Source: Pachypanchax playfairii (lineage: Eukaryota; Chordata; Actinopteri; Cyprinodontiformes; Aplocheilidae). Taken from it: a stretch of DNA of 64,000 nucleotides. Positions 11,341 through 25,252 of the stretch are shown in pieces. Each line of letters begins with the position of its first letter. The first letter of the stretch is position 1. Location of the stretch: NCBI GenBank assembly GCA_006937955.1, contig SSNP01000133.1, forward strand, positions 208,839 to 272,838, read 5' to 3'. Under the pieces are notes generated by a model that saw only the letters and a list, made by a program, of their open reading frames with translations, had not been told where the DNA came from and ran no database searches. A program made the position numbers and the translations under genes.

Positions 11341-14300
11341 AAACTTGACTGATCAGTTTTTCTTTGTTCCATTGAGTTTTAATTCTAATTAAAACTTTAG
11401 TTATTTTTAAAATTTTAAATGGAAGTTAAATAAAAGAAGACCAAGAAAATCAAACATCCCAACAAAAGCTCCATCTTTGTCCCAGTTAAACCAGCAGAGC
11501 TCATCTGACATGCGCATATCAGCAGGCTTATGTTAATTGTATCGAGCCTCTCATTGGTCAATCACGTCGAGCCTCTTATACACGTCCTACAGTAACTCCG
11601 CCCATTTAAAAGTCACGCATCCCTGCACACTTGAGGCGGGTGCGCGCATGAGAAGGTGGCCTCGTGTTATTAAATCACTTAAAATCCTTTTGTCAGTTTA
11701 TTATATGATTATAACTGACAGATTATTGATGTGTGTTTTAAATCAGACACTTTCTTCTGAATTTATACACATAAAAAAAACACTTTATTATCTAAAAAGC
11801 AACATTTTATTGTTACAATGACCGCCTTTACCTTTCAAAATAAAAGTTGTTCATAGCCACAAGGTCTGATTTACCTCTCCAATAAGGATGACAAATACAT
11901 ATAAAATATCTATACACAATAAGTGACATTTTCTTGTCAGCAGAGATGTTTAGGTGGAAAGTGATGTAGTAAGAGAAAAGTCTGAAACAAAAGTGAAACC
12001 ACAACTTGTATTATCAGATATTCTGCTTGTGACATTCCAAACATCTACTTCATTCACTTGGATAGGAAAAAGGCAAAAACCCCATTTTAAAGATAAACAT
12101 TCCTTCCAATCATGTTGGAGGTTTTTAAGGAAAGTTCAAAGAGCTGCTAATTGTTTTTAATCTTTAATCTGTTTTTACACCATTAACGTACAGTTTCTGG
12201 TGAGATTGTCATCTGTAGTTCTTATTTAATCTCTTTTCAAATGTTCACACATGTTATACTGAATGCATAAACTGTTTTATTAATGAAAAAATCCAAAATA
12301 ATCAAAAACAAACATTTCCATGTGTTTTTCACATCTGAGGGTGAAAAGGGGTTAAGATAAGATCATGTGTCCATCCTGAGAGCCTTTTATGACCCTTCTC
12401 CTTCCTCAGGTCAGGTCTGATCCTTGATCCTGACCTGTAATGACCCGCTGAAGGTGGATGAGGCATCGAGTCATAATGCAGCTCCTCCTTCCAAGTTCAG
12501 ATTCACAAATCATTGACACACAGTGTTTCCCTGTAGCAGACTGGATGTACCAAGCGAGTGGATCCCGTGTGGATTGTCTATTTGTTCCACCAGTGGTGTT
12601 TAGAATCAATGCACATACATTTAAGAAGTCCTAACAAAGTTTTTAGTAGACATAAATAGATATTGATCTATTTCCAGACACGTAAAGACCACTCTGCCCC
12701 GAAATCAACCCCAAAAATCCTCTTTACACCCGCATGAATGGACTTCCTGCTGTGCTGTTGATGTCTTATTGCTGAGAAAGCAGACGACCTGCTGGTTAAA
12801 CCCTGAACGTCCAGACTGTCGGTAAGTAGGCCTCCACCTCCCGATGGCCCCCAGAGATGGAGATTAGCTTGTAAAGAGTTCGAGCTCTGAAAATGCACTT
12901 CATGTTTGTAAACAAAGAGGAAGGAAGCCCATTAACAGAAACATCATGGTGCCAAATATACACCAATCAAATCACACTTCCATCAATTATGCAACATGTG
13001 AGGTCATGTGTGTGTCTGTGTGTGGACGTTCCTGGTAAATGACCAGGTCCAGTGCCAGGGTTAGTTGTTGCAGTATGTGGGTCATGTTGTGTGTTTGTTT
13101 TGGGGAAACAGCTGAGGGGAGGTGTGTGAACACGAGGCTGGACTCAGTGGAGAGTGACTGTCGTTCAGACTGAAGAAGAAAAACCTGTTGTCAGATTGTT
13201 TCTTTGCTAATATTATAATTAAAAAACTTCCTGGTGTGTGTGAATCGTACAGGTTTTGATTAACTTTTGTCACCTTTTTGTGAACAAGTAGAAGAATGAA
13301 TCATGCTGCTTTTGTTCAGAATCCACATGTATTTTTATTTTTAATCACAGATTCTTTATCGGTTTGAAGATACTGAAGGATTGAAACATGAGAGAAAACA
13401 AAAAAACTAACAAAATGACTTTTTTATTTTGTATTTTTTTGCAACTTACGTGAAATATTTAGAGTTTTTGATCTTTGTGTTTTTAGTATTTTACATGGAA
13501 AAAAGTTTTTCTTGCTAAACTGCTTTGTCTTAAGATTTTCCATCTATTTTGTGTTTATTTCTTATTGTTTTATCAAATGTTTGTCCTACTTTGATTTAAT
13601 TTGTCATCTTTTCAGAAAAATGAAGCAGTTTCTGAATTATTTTCCATGTAATTTAGGTAAAATTTGGTGCTGTTTTTATATTGCTTTGACTTTTCAGTTT
13701 CTTTTACTGGGTTTTTGTTGTTTCTTCTGCAGACCTAAAATGACCAGGACCTATTTCTCTCATATATCCAAGTCTAGACCAGCTGTTGTCATGTTTGTTC
13801 ACAATAACAAACTCACTGAAAGGACTTCCTGTGTATGAACCCAGATAAAACCATCCTGGGCTTTTTTTGTTCTGGTTCAGACCTATATATCCAGTTGACT
13901 GATCCTGAGATCAGATAAGTCTGAGTGAAGTAAAGTTTCTGCCTGATTAACCTGAAGAGGGTTTCCTGCTTGACAGCTATCCAGGGCAGGTATTTTAGGA
14001 CCTGAGACAGGAAATTGGCACATTGTGCTGCTATAAGTACAGTAAAGCTCTGACCTACTGAAATGCAGCCCACTTGCAGGCTGGTTTCACTCTGAGGAGA
14101 CTCTCTGCAGTTATTCTTTTTCAACAAAGAGGTGTGACCAATAACTATAACACTATTCTGAAGAATGATCCTGTTTATTTTCATGTTTTCTACTTGGTGT
14201 TGGTCTGCAAGTCATCTTCTGTCCCACTTTATCAAAGTCACATTTCTGAGGGACACGTGTCCCACTGCCGAGCGAGAGCCTTCTGAAATGTCAAAACAAA

Positions 14301-16934
14301 CCTCAGACATAAGCATGGCGAGAGCGTCACGTAGCTTGCACCTCACTGAGTAGAGAGAGAGAGATGAGGGGATTATGTGGGATCAAATCCCTCTGTTATT
14401 CTTCACTTTTCCTCCCTTCAGCACCTTCTATCGCTCCCTGAAAGCTGTCAAAACAAAAGTTTTCATCCAAAAATCTGTCACACTAGTAATGCAGATGGGT
14501 TTGTTTTTATCACTGAACACAGCATGTGTTGCTGTGGGTCTGATTTTACTGTCCTCTTCACCAGTAATGAGTTTCACTCATTTAAGCTTTTAAAAAGTCG
14601 GTCCAGTCTAACCGGTTCTCTGTTTCTCATCTGAGAAAAAGCTGCAGCATTCCTGTCGTGTGTTCACTTTGTCATGAATCCAAAACACAGGCGTGGCTAA
14701 GATTGTAAAATGACAAATTACTGAGATTTACTGCTGTTCTGTGGCTTTTAACCTTTAATTCAGCGTGTCAACGTCCCTGAGAAGAACATGATCGATTTGA
14801 TATAATTTACAACCCTCATAATTTTCATGGAAATAGAACTGGGTCTGGGTTCTTATTAGATTCAAAGAATGCTTCACTAACTAAAACACAAGAGAACGTG
14901 CTCTCTGGAGCTTAAAGTGAAACTTAAATTCTCTTACATATCACTTTATTTAATTATATTTGTTTGTTTTGGCTGGAGTTCTCAGTGACTGCACCCTGAT
15001 GTGACTGAAAGAGGAAGAAAAACAACAATAAAGAGATTAACTGTCTACAGGGTTCATTTTGGGTTGTAGAAAAATCTCCTGTTAAACTGGTGAAATCTCC
15101 AAAAACAACAATTCAACAGCTCATCTGTGTCACTGCTAACCTTATTTACTCAGTGAATATGATCAAAACATTAACCAGCCAACTGACCATTTATTATTGG
15201 TTTAATTTAACAATAAGTTGGTTGATTCCTCATTTTAATCATTTTTAAAGCCATGTTTATGTGATGTGTTGGTTCTAATAAACATCCAAACATTATTTGA
15301 CAGTAATGATGTTTGTTGACATGATATTATCTGTGGTATGTTCTCACCAGGTGTGACTGCTGCTGAGGTTACAACAACATTACAGCAGCTCTGCTTTGAT
15401 CTTTATTGGATTTGGGAGTGTTTGTACTCCAGTGTGTCCTGTCAGAGTCACCCTGAGACAAAAATACATTAGTGGACCACATCAGTCTGTCCTCGTCCTC
15501 TGTAACCCTAAAATAACACAGCTGATTTCAAGTGTCCTCTAAGATATTCAGTTTAATAGGACTGAAAATATGTTAGTCATTTAAAATGATCCATAATCCC
15601 TAAACTACTTTTAATTAATGTCTTAGTGTCCTGAACACATAAAGATGAACAATATTTGAACCAGTTTTAAAAATAAAACTACATTTAAAGATGTAAAAGT
15701 ATCATGTTTTTTTTATGTTAGTTATTCTTGCTGTTGCTTGAGTCGTAACTGATTTCCAGACTCTTGCAGTCTGGTTTTCACCGCTTAATGAAGTGAAGTG
15801 CAGACAGTCTGTTCTCTGTTAGTGCTGAGCAGCAACAGTCCGAGGACGTGCACGACTGTCACAATGCCAGTCGCACATCTTGTCCTTCCGTTGCCTCCAC
15901 ACGGACACTCAACAGACATCAGATGGCAGGAAAGAGAAGTGTTGACCTTGCGTGACACAGTAACGTGACCTAATGCCACAGCAAAAATAACCCCTCCACC
16001 CAGCCAGTGTTGATGTTCTCTGCAAAAGACCAGATAAAAAAAGAACTGACGTGCTTTTTGTTAGTGAGTTATTCTTATTTTGATACTTATGCATGATTTC
16101 CTTCTGACCTCCAATCAGCTTAGATACTTTTTTATGAATGGCTGAACGAGCAGCTGACAGGATCATCTGGTTGACATCTGCCAGTCTGCACGGACGATTC
16201 GGCAAGAATGTGCTAAGCCCCGGACAGGAACTCACAAATCCCACTCTGTTTGCATGAGTGTCCTCAGCGTGCAAAGACTTTTCCATATTTGTTCTGAGAT
16301 CAGCTCCTCTGTTTAGCAGAGAAGAAACAGTCTTCTTTACATGTTGAAACCTAATTTGTCAAATTCAACTGATATAAAAAACACATTCTGACTATCCTTA
16401 AATTCTTTTCAGCTCATGTTTGGTTTGAAGATGTCAGTCACACAAACCGAGTCTGAGGTCAGTCGCTATCGCTGCACTGCTTCCTGATTGTATCCTATTT
16501 TTGAGGCAGAAAAATAAATCAGCAGGAACATCTTTCTTCCTCTTTTCATCTCTGATTGCATCATTTTAATATCCAGGATCAGAGGATATTTGATTTATCT
16601 AGGTTGATACGGTTTCTTTAAATTCCTCCCTACTTCAATCTTTGTCACGTTTTCAGTCGGTGACAAGTGGAGCTGCCATCAGCAGGATGAAACTACAAGC
16701 AGCAGAGAAGACGAAGGAATGTGAGATTATATTAGAAACAAACTGCTGCTACATAAACACACTGTCCCTCTGAAGACTCCATGCACAGAGGACAGGTTGT
16801 GTGTAAAGTAAAATCACCAGCTGAAACCAACTAAAGCCAATTAAAAAACGTGAATCTCAGTATCTGCTGATGAGCGGTTTGAGATGGACAACAAAACCCC
16901 AGAAATCCAGTTTCTTAAGGGTCAGTATGACCCC
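11341..16934. other. Gene-poor intergenic DNA
   Basis: No exon of a recognised gene. In human, SERP2, ENOX1 and LACC1 lie in this neighbourhood, and I looked for the short SERP coding sequence without finding it. A 125-codon ORF on the minus strand (15909-16286) has no motif I know and no sign of conservation. Confidence 0.5.
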
Positions 16935-17335
16935 TATACCAATAAAGTTGTGACATTCTGTAAATTGTATTTAAAAACTTAATGCAATGATTTGTAAATC
17001 TCACACATCCATGTTTTACTCCCAATAGATATAAACAACATATCAGATGTTGAAACTGGGATATTTCACTATTTTACAGAAAACATGGGCTCATTTTGAA
17101 TTTGATGGCAGCAACACATCAGAAAAAAGTTGGAACAGAGAAAACAAAAGGTTCAAAAGTTAATTAGCATCATTTAAAAAACAACTGGAGGAACATTTGA
17201 CAGCTAATTAGGTTAATTAGTAGCAGCTCAGAAACATGACTGATGTAGCGGTAGAGCTTCTCTGATATAAAGATGGGCAAAGGAAGACTTTGAAGATTCC
17301 AGCATCTACAGTGAGTAATATCAACAAAACAGTCA
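16935..17335. repeat. Decayed copy of a dispersed teleost repeat
   Basis: I recognise the wording of a repeat that is very common in teleost genomes. Hallmarks are AATGATTTGTAAATC, CAACATATCAGATGTTGAA, CTCATTTTGAATTTGATG, AAAAAAGTTGGAACAG and CAGCTAATTAGGTTAATT, in the expected order. It is non-coding here and shows many substitutions. I am not sure of its formal family name; I believe it is a non-autonomous DNA element. Confidence 0.6.
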
Positions 17336-18809
17336 GAGTTCAGGATTATTTCAGACGATGTAAATTCATCATCTGTCTCTTGCATTTGAGTATTTTAGTC
17401 TTTTGTTGTCTTCTTTTTAGTCTATTTGCTTTCAGATGGTAATTGGTTAGTTTTTAAATCATCAGGGTGTCTGAACCAAATCAAGAGTATTATTTGTATA
17501 TAACATACTACATGTCTGGATTAAAGTTATTCTCTTCTACCATACTGGTCTGTTGGGATTCAGTCCCAACCTCTCAGTGCAGATCAGATTGTTCTGCTTA
17601 AGAATTTGCAGAAAATGGTTGAGATATCACGCAATAAATGACGTTGTTCTCTTATAGCGACTGAAACATAAGATACTGTGACAGGAAAAGGATTCAACTC
17701 ATGTATCTGGTGCGGATTATTTATTTTAAGAATCCAGTCTGTGACAGCATCCAGCTGCTCTTTCCTGATGAGTAAAGCTGAATGTGTTCGTTCTTCAGGC
17801 TTCGGCTGCTGCTGCAACACGTCCAGCTGCAGCAAAGATCCTAACAGCATGTGACAGAAACCCGTTATTCAGGAAGGATTCAGCACGGTGCTCAGTTTTA
17901 ACAACCACCATGACACACGATGCATGTAGTCTTTAAAATAAACACGTCACAGCCTGGATCTTAACAAGCAAAGCTGCTGTAGCAGCGTCAGCAGCTGATC
18001 TGAATGCTGATCTGTATCACAGTACATCAGCTGTTCCCTTAACAGCAGAGGAGATAAACACATAAGTGTGCATAAAATCAATCTTAAAACATTGTGTTTC
18101 AACTGTGCATGCATGCTCTGCAAGCCAATAATAAATCCAGCCAATTTGATCTGGGTTTTTTAATATAATGTAGACAAACATTTGAAGAAAAATGTCTGGA
18201 TCTCTCAGGTTTTTATGCCAGAATTTTTCTAGGTTTTGTCAGCTGGAAAAAATAAATAAATAAAGGCACTCACAAGAGTGTTTCAGTCACATGGCCTCGC
18301 TTGGAAGTTGTTGCAGTACAGTCAGTCTGGTACAACCAACAGGAAAAAGGTAGCGCCAATTAAAAGACCCTGGAAGTAAATTGAAACACATTTTACTTGA
18401 AAATCAAGATTAAGATTTCTTATTACATCACACAAGACAAAAGCAATCCACACACTGGAGAGTGTATTAATATTTAGGTCAGTCCTACTGTGGGTGTCAG
18501 TGTGGTGACCCCACCACCATCTTCCCTCCTCCCAAAAGCTGGTTTCAGACTTTGGGAGGAACACTGTGTTCCAGCATCATCTGTACACGTATGGAGTTTG
18601 CACAGGTTCATGTGCACTGAAACTGAAAGTGAATGAATAAATGGTAATAATCCCAATGACAAACAGCTCATGAACGACTACAAAATACAACAAAGTCACA
18701 ACACTTACGCATGAAATTAATTAGTCCTGATGGCTCGAGGAGTTATAAAATGTTACCGTGTTATTGTAGGAAAATATTCATCACAAACCAATCAAAAGAA
18801 AAACTTTAT
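17336..18809. other. Intergenic DNA, nothing recognised
   Basis: AT-rich sequence with short ORFs on both strands and no recognised motif. Confidence 0.45.
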
Positions 18810-18862
18810 TTGCACAGTGAAGCATGGTGGTGGCAGCATCATGGGAGGTTTTTCACTGAGTA
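18810..18862 (+). pseudogene. Tiny Tc1-like transposase fragment
   Basis: A short in-frame stretch reads TVKHGGGSIM followed by a decayed GCFS-like block. This matches the VKHGGGSIMVWGCFS core of Tc1/mariner transposases. Flanking sequence on both sides no longer reads as transposase, so only this most conserved part can be recognised. Confidence 0.45.
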
Positions 18863-20635
18863 AAATACTTTTAATTGTGCAGAGGCCTCAGATTTCTTGG
18901 AAGTTCAGCTGTAAAACTCATATTTCCAAAAATAAGAAAGAGGTTCAGAGGTACATTGTCATTATTTGTAACTGATGGATCTAGAAAAAGAAGCCACAAC
19001 CCGTAAAACCACCTCCAGACAGAATCGTGTCATTGGATTCTTCAAAATGTTTTCTGTAAAGATCTAATTTCTCACCTTGATCTAACAGTCATGTAAACAC
19101 TCCTCATGTAACTTTAGAAATGTGGGAATTGAAGCTTCGCACGACTCACACAAACTCTTATTATTAACAAAGAAACACACAATAACGATGGAAAGACAGC
19201 GAGTGAAAGCAGAGGAAGGGTCAACGTTTCAGCTCAAGTCACGAAACAGCAGAGCGTGGGCAGATTGTGTGAAAAGTGGCAGATCTCGAGTGTTTCGAGT
19301 AACAAACCCACCGCCTTTGTAGGCTTTTTGCTCACTCTCAAATCTGTCATATCTGTATGCAGTCTGTCATTTTCACAATACAGCATGTTCAAGTAAATGT
19401 AACATTAGCTAGCTTACCAAAAAACCCTGAAGGAGGAATGACAGTGAAGCTTGGAAGCATTTTAACCATGAAGGAGTCTCAGTCATGATTTTTACTTTTT
19501 ATTTTGTTGTTTAGATGGTTTGTTGGACCTGCACTCACTCCAAACACCTACACAAACATCAGCATATGAGAGCGCAGGAGTAGAAAAAGCCTCTGTGTTT
19601 GTTTACATGACACAACTCTTCCAGTTTGCAGGTAAAACACTCATTAACTCCAATTTATTTAAACATCAGTTGCTGTATTTATATAGAATAAATACAGATT
19701 TTAGTGCAGTGCTGATTTTTGTGTAGAAATGTAAAAAATAAAATGACTGCAGAGTGAGAAAACTGCAGCTGTCGGGGAGAATTAATGAGAAACGGTTGAA
19801 TCTTTTCATCTTTGAGTATTTATTCTCATCAATGCTCCTCTCTAAGATTAATATATAATTTATTTCTTGCATTCTGCAGTCAGTACACAGCGAGAAGACA
19901 AGCTAAAGCAGGCTTTCTTTCTCCTGTTTGACGTAATGGACAACTCGGGACTCCCTCCCTCTCCCTTGTTGTTGCCCTACTTTCTAGCTGTGGAGGAGCT
20001 AAAACCAGCCTCCTCATCTCTTGTGTTGCAGCTTTTCACAGTCCACGCTGAGGTGTTTATTTACCGAGCATCGTGTGTGAGAAGTTGTGTGCTGTCATGC
20101 ATGTATATTTTTAACTTTACAACCTGGTACAAAAATACAAACAGCCGACTTCTGATGTGTTCTCACATTTTGCCTAGATTGGATTGTCATGTTAAGCATC
20201 TGCATCAGACCTTTTTTTTAAATGGGTCACTATGTTTTGTTCTGTCCTTGTCAGATTAAAAAACAATTAAGATCAGCAGCATGAAATAAAGAGTGCTGCT
20301 GTCGGAATCACAGCTCTGAATCATCAGCTGAAACAAAAATCATTTGAATTAAAACATCAAGCTCACAGAGAAAAAGCTCAGCGGGCAAAAAAAGGTCACA
20401 AGTGTTACATTATTGATGTATATTACAGGAGTGTGAAATTACACAGCACATCCTGTGATGTATCTGCTGAACATGACACCTTTAGCTGAGTCTGCATATG
20501 TATTTATAATATATCCTCACAGCTTTATCTTCTCATCACACATAACTGAACTGTAGGTTTCCACTTAGGAATAAGAACATAATTATGATCAAAAAATACA
20601 CAGAACATGAGAACATGGATGTGTGTGTTGGTGTT
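18863..20635. other. Intergenic DNA, nothing recognised
   Basis: Contains one 130-codon plus-strand ORF (19867-20259) without recognisable domains or splice context. I see no gene. Confidence 0.45.
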
Positions 20636-20872
20636 AGTCGGGTCTGGATCAACTGATTTTATTGTCAACAGGACAGGATGCGCATCCAGATCACTTAGAT
20701 CTGTTGATCGTTTGCTTTTGGCTGTCTGGAGGATCAGGCTGATCCACAGGTTTAAGGTGTGGCTCCTAAACTGTGGAACCAGTTGTTCCCACATGTTAAT
20801 CAGACCCCAACTTTTTAACATGAGCTCTTTTAAATATCCATTGAAATATCAATTCATGTTTTTAATGATCTG
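20636..20872 (+). pseudogene. Decayed 3' end of a LINE reverse-transcriptase ORF
   Basis: Across two frames the translation resembles the C-terminal end of fish non-LTR retrotransposon polyproteins: a Ser/Arg-rich SLRS block, an LLLAV segment, then PKLWNQLFPHV and a Phe-Lys-x-x-Leu-Lys motif. Frameshifts break it. The rest of the element is not visible. Confidence 0.4.
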
Positions 20873-23658
20873 ATGTGATTTTTTTTTTAATTTTTTTGTG
20901 AATATTTTAATTGAATTTTGTAAACTACAGGAGTGGCAATACCTTATTAAAATGCACCGTTCTTCATCCTTATGGCTGCAAAAGAAGGATTTTTAAGTAT
21001 TTTAATGTGTGCAGATGATTACAACCCTGCTACACTCTCACCGACTGCAGCGAGTTTGGAAAACAATAACAAAGCTGCTATATCCTGAATACTCACCTAT
21101 CAGGTGTTTCCTAGATTCCATGTCCCTGAGACGTTCATCACAATCTGGAACTGAAAGGAATTGCGGGACATTTTAAATAAACAGTCTTATATTTTTAACT
21201 TTTATTTAAGGTATATAAAACTAGAATTTCATTTAATAAGCTGAACCTTTTTTTATAAACATAGTTTTAAAATATTTTAGAATAAAAAATTGTTGTAAAT
21301 AAAGCTTTCCTGTAATCTGATTAGAGCTGAAAAACTTCAGATATCTGACTCAGTGTTTAGTGGGTTTGTGAAAAAGTGATTCCACACCTCCAGAAGTAAA
21401 TAACAAGGTAATATTACTCACATTATTTACTGTTTATGTATTTGCGTTAGAGGGTGTACAGCAGGTTTAATTATGAAATAATCCTAATTCCTAATGGGTG
21501 AATTTTTATTTCTAATCTCCAACTGTTATGATGCAACCTGTATGTTTCACAGAAATAGTTCTACCGAAGAATGTTCCATGGATACCAGGAAATCAGAAGA
21601 GTGTGGGTGAGAGACAGTGTTTGTTTGCGTAGCTCAGGTACAAAGCAGGGTGGAGCTCCATCATCTTCCTTTAGGCTAAAGGTTTCTTTTATAACATCGA
21701 TTTTGGCCTGCCTTCAGTGTGTCAACGTCATACTTTTTTCATTTCACATACCTGACACGGAATTAACTGGTTTGTGTCTCGTCTGCACGGATCAAAACAT
21801 TCCGCAGACGGATGCCCAAACACACCCTGTTGTCTGGTTTTTTGTGTAACGCTGAAACCAAAAACTATGTAAATAAACAGGAAATCTTTGAAGTTAGAAG
21901 ATAATTTAGTCATTAATATGTTGTGTACTGGCAGTAAATATGTTTTATTTGACAGCAAACTGGGTTTTTAAAGTTGGTTTGAGAGTAACAAACTCTGTTT
22001 CGTCTAACGAGATCCAAAGGGAGCAATTAGAGTCCAGCAGAGTCCCTGTGGTTTCCCCTGTGAGCTCTGCCCTGCCTATTCCTGGGATATCCCCCCGTTT
22101 ATTCTTTATTAATTTGAAAACCCATCCACAGGAGCCATATTGTTTTCACAGCACTGATAGAGACTCGTCAATTAGAGTTAGAGCTTTGTGAACAGGGCTG
22201 GAAAAACCTGAACAAACAGAATATATTAACTAACTGTAAGGTGTCACCTGGAGCAGAGGGGGCAGATACGCTTCTCCAGAAATTTGGCTGATATGAATCA
22301 TATTTTCTAAGAAAAGGAATCCATCCTGCATCCTTTCCACCCTGTTTCGACAGAAGGGAGGATTGTCATCTGAGATGAGTTGTCAGGTGTTTATTGTGTG
22401 TGAACAGCTCAGGTGAGGCGAGTGTAAGTTGTCAATCACCTACTGCTCTTTAAAAGTTCAGGCTCTGATGTTGAATGATTAAACCATCAAGAAAAATGTT
22501 ACCTGTTAATCAAAAACTCCATTTCTTTTGTTTTGGATTCAATTTTGCTCTCTGCTATATCTGCACCACTTTACTTTTATTTAAGTCTGTTTGTTTAGCC
22601 AAACAAAAGTCTTTATGCTAAGCTACAATGCTAATTTCCAGTTGCTAAAGTTTAGCACATGTAGTTTTAGGATAACAGAAAAGAGCAAACAGTTTTATGT
22701 TTTTTGAAGTTTTTCTTTGGAATTCGCCAGCTTTGATTTTCATTAACGTTCCAACTTCAGAGGAACGTTTTTCATGTTGTCTGACTTGTGAATCATTCAG
22801 GCACTAAGAGGCTCCCAAACAGAAGGGATGAACTTGTGTCGTGTCAACACAGCTAAAGATTTAAAAAAATCTTTAGCCTGTTTTAGAAAACTGTCACAAA
22901 GACCAGGTTTCTTCCCATTCCTTGACTTAAATCAATAACACAGTTTTACAGAAAATAATATTTCACCACCAATATTTAGATTTTTAAAGAATTTTAATCT
23001 GATCACCTGATCACCATCCTAATAAATCTCTTTACAACACGTTCAGAAAGATGAAGGAACTTCTGGCTTCTTGGAAACAAAATTCCCAGTAATTGAGCAG
23101 GATATATGACTTTTGCGCAGTACTGTATTTCCTAGAGATAAGTTTTGGATTTCTGCTGATTGGTTTTCTGATTAAAACAAGAGAAGCTCTAAAAGTTCTC
23201 GGAAGGATCTGCACACGAGTCTTATGCTGTAAAAACCAGCCCGAGCAAGCAGACACATGTTCTCTGAGGTGAAGGAGATAATAAACATATGGGGAGCAGA
23301 TGAACGACAGCACTTAAAGACGGTGTAAGGTTTTCCTCTGAAGATGATTAGCTAAAGTCCAATGTTTGTGATTGTTTACTTTGTGAAAATGGGCAGGTAG
23401 GCAGTAAGACGGGCAGCAGGCTGGAGGAACATCCTTCTCTAAAAATGACCTCTGAAGGATTCTGGAACATCTCAACGTGGACTCATCATCAGACTCTCTT
23501 TATTCAAGTCTGTGGTTTTACCAATACATTCAATTACACATATAACTCATCTGAGAAGCTGCACAAATAATTATATTATAGTTTAAGGTAAAATAACCCT
23601 TTAATTTAACACAATCTATTGTGTGAACCTTATATGGATAAATAGAAAATGACAGATT
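20873..23658. other. Intergenic DNA downstream of ccdc122
   Basis: No recognised exon or RNA. LACC1, the usual neighbour of CCDC122 in mammals, was not detected. Confidence 0.45.
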
Positions 23659-23664
23659 TTTATT
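23659..23664 (-). promoter_or_regulatory. Candidate poly(A) signal of ccdc122
   Basis: AATAAA on the minus strand (TTTATT on plus), about 90 bp past the ccdc122 stop codon. It is the closest canonical signal in the right orientation. Confidence 0.4.
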
Positions 23665-23752
23665 TGGTGGTGCTGCCCTCTGGTGTTCAACTGTAGTAAC
23701 AACATTTTCCTAAACTTACTCAAAACTGAAAATTTTGACTCTACAGTATATC

Positions 23753-25252
23753 TTAATCACTGTCCATTGAGTCACATGACCACTGCTGCTTCTTCAGCTC
23801 AGTCAGCTGCCTCTGCAGGTGAAACACATCGTCTGACATTTGCCTGAATTGAAGAAAAGACGCAATTTCTTAGATTTTTAGATGTGGAAAAGTTAAAGAA
23901 GCCTACATATAAGATGCCTCCTACAATAAATTGTGAGAAAAACTAGATTTGATTCCATTCCTGAGGTTTGGTTGTTTTTGTTTTACCTGTAAATGGCCTG
24001 AGCTCTGCTCAGCTGGCAGCGCAGGTGTTTAACGATGGCCTCATGACGCCTGTTCTGGATCTGAAAGTGAGGGAACTGATAAGTATGTGTGTAAAACCAG
24101 ATCTATGAGAGTGTGTTTCTGCACTTTGCTGAACCTGTATGTCTTTTTTTAACTGATCATGAGTCTCAGACTCATTCTTCAGCTGGTTTCTCCTCTCTGC
24201 TAAGGTCACCTTCCTCTCAGAGATCTCCTTTCTCAGAGCATCGATCTCCCTCTGCAAAGACAAACACAAGTAAAACTCAAAAAGTGAAAACATTTTTACA
24301 GAATTCAGAGCCTTTTTCCAACCTTTGCTGTCTGCACTGTGTTTCCATTTGGATTCTCTAAATCCTCCTTCAGCTGTTCTTTTTTCTGCATGAGCCTCTG
24401 GACCAGCACTTTCTTCTCCTCTAGCTCTTTATGAGCCTCCGTCTGTCTCGCAGCCTGCAGAACAGCTGCTCTGTGACCCTTCATCTTGTCCCTGTAGTTG
24501 TTGAACTTTACCAACGCAGTGTGAGCACTCTCCTCTTCCTCACTTATAAGGATCTGGAGTTCTGTGCTTTCCTTTCTAATGGAAGTGCAGCGATCCTGCA
24601 GAACTTTAGTTTGTTTCTCCAGATGCTCCATCTCAACCTCCAGCATCAGGATGTCCCTCACTTTAGATCTGAGCTCCTGCTCTGCTCTCTCATTTTTGTT
24701 CTCGAGATCTGAAAGTGTATCCTTAAACAGGAATCATAACTTTTAGTGTGACTGTGGAGGATTTATTAAGAATTATAAGTAAAGTGTTACCTGCAGACAG
24801 ATGAGTGTCTTCTCTTTCTCTTTAAGGGCCTCAGTTTGCACAAAGCCATGTTGACTGACATCCTCCACCATTTTAGTCAATGAAAACTCAGAGTTTTCCT
24901 CAAATCCTAATCAAAGATGAACAAAAACTAATGAAGTTATTTTTAAAAGGACTAAAAATACTTCAGATATTTCGATTTTTTTATGAATTGGCCAAAATAC
25001 GTAAAATATCATAGAAATTCTATTAGAAACAATATTTAAATAATAAATTATTGAATTATAAATTATTTAGCTAGACAGATGGTACAAAAAATCTAAGCTA
25101 ACATTAACGTTCTAATAAGTTAATAACTAGTCCCAGTTAACTAACAACAACATTATCAATATGTTTCAGCTTTTAATATAAATTATATAGTTTTTATTAA
25201 AATTTAGCTGATTTTTTTTCTCACCATCTTTGCGTTCTGTGAAATTGGACAT
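23753..25252 (-). CDS. ccdc122: Coiled-coil domain-containing protein 122
   Basis: Six exons on the minus strand (25252-25225, 24906-24791, 24721-24323, 24251-24135, 24060-23987, 23843-23753) join in phase to give 274 residues, close to the human protein at about 273. Most of the chain is heptad-rich coiled coil with many Glu, Lys, Gln and Leu. Family landmarks are VKFNNYRDKMKGHR, KKEQLKEDLENPNGN and RRHEAIVKHLRCQL. The first exon carries only nine codons plus one base. No enzymatic motif is present. The molecular role of CCDC122 is poorly known; in human it lies beside LACC1. It is divergent from mtrf1 with 352 bp between start codons, so the two may share a promoter. Confidence 0.9.

Noticed and set aside
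19867..20259. 130-codon plus-strand ORF as a gene
   Set aside because: No domain, no start context and no splice neighbours were seen; its length is within chance for this composition.
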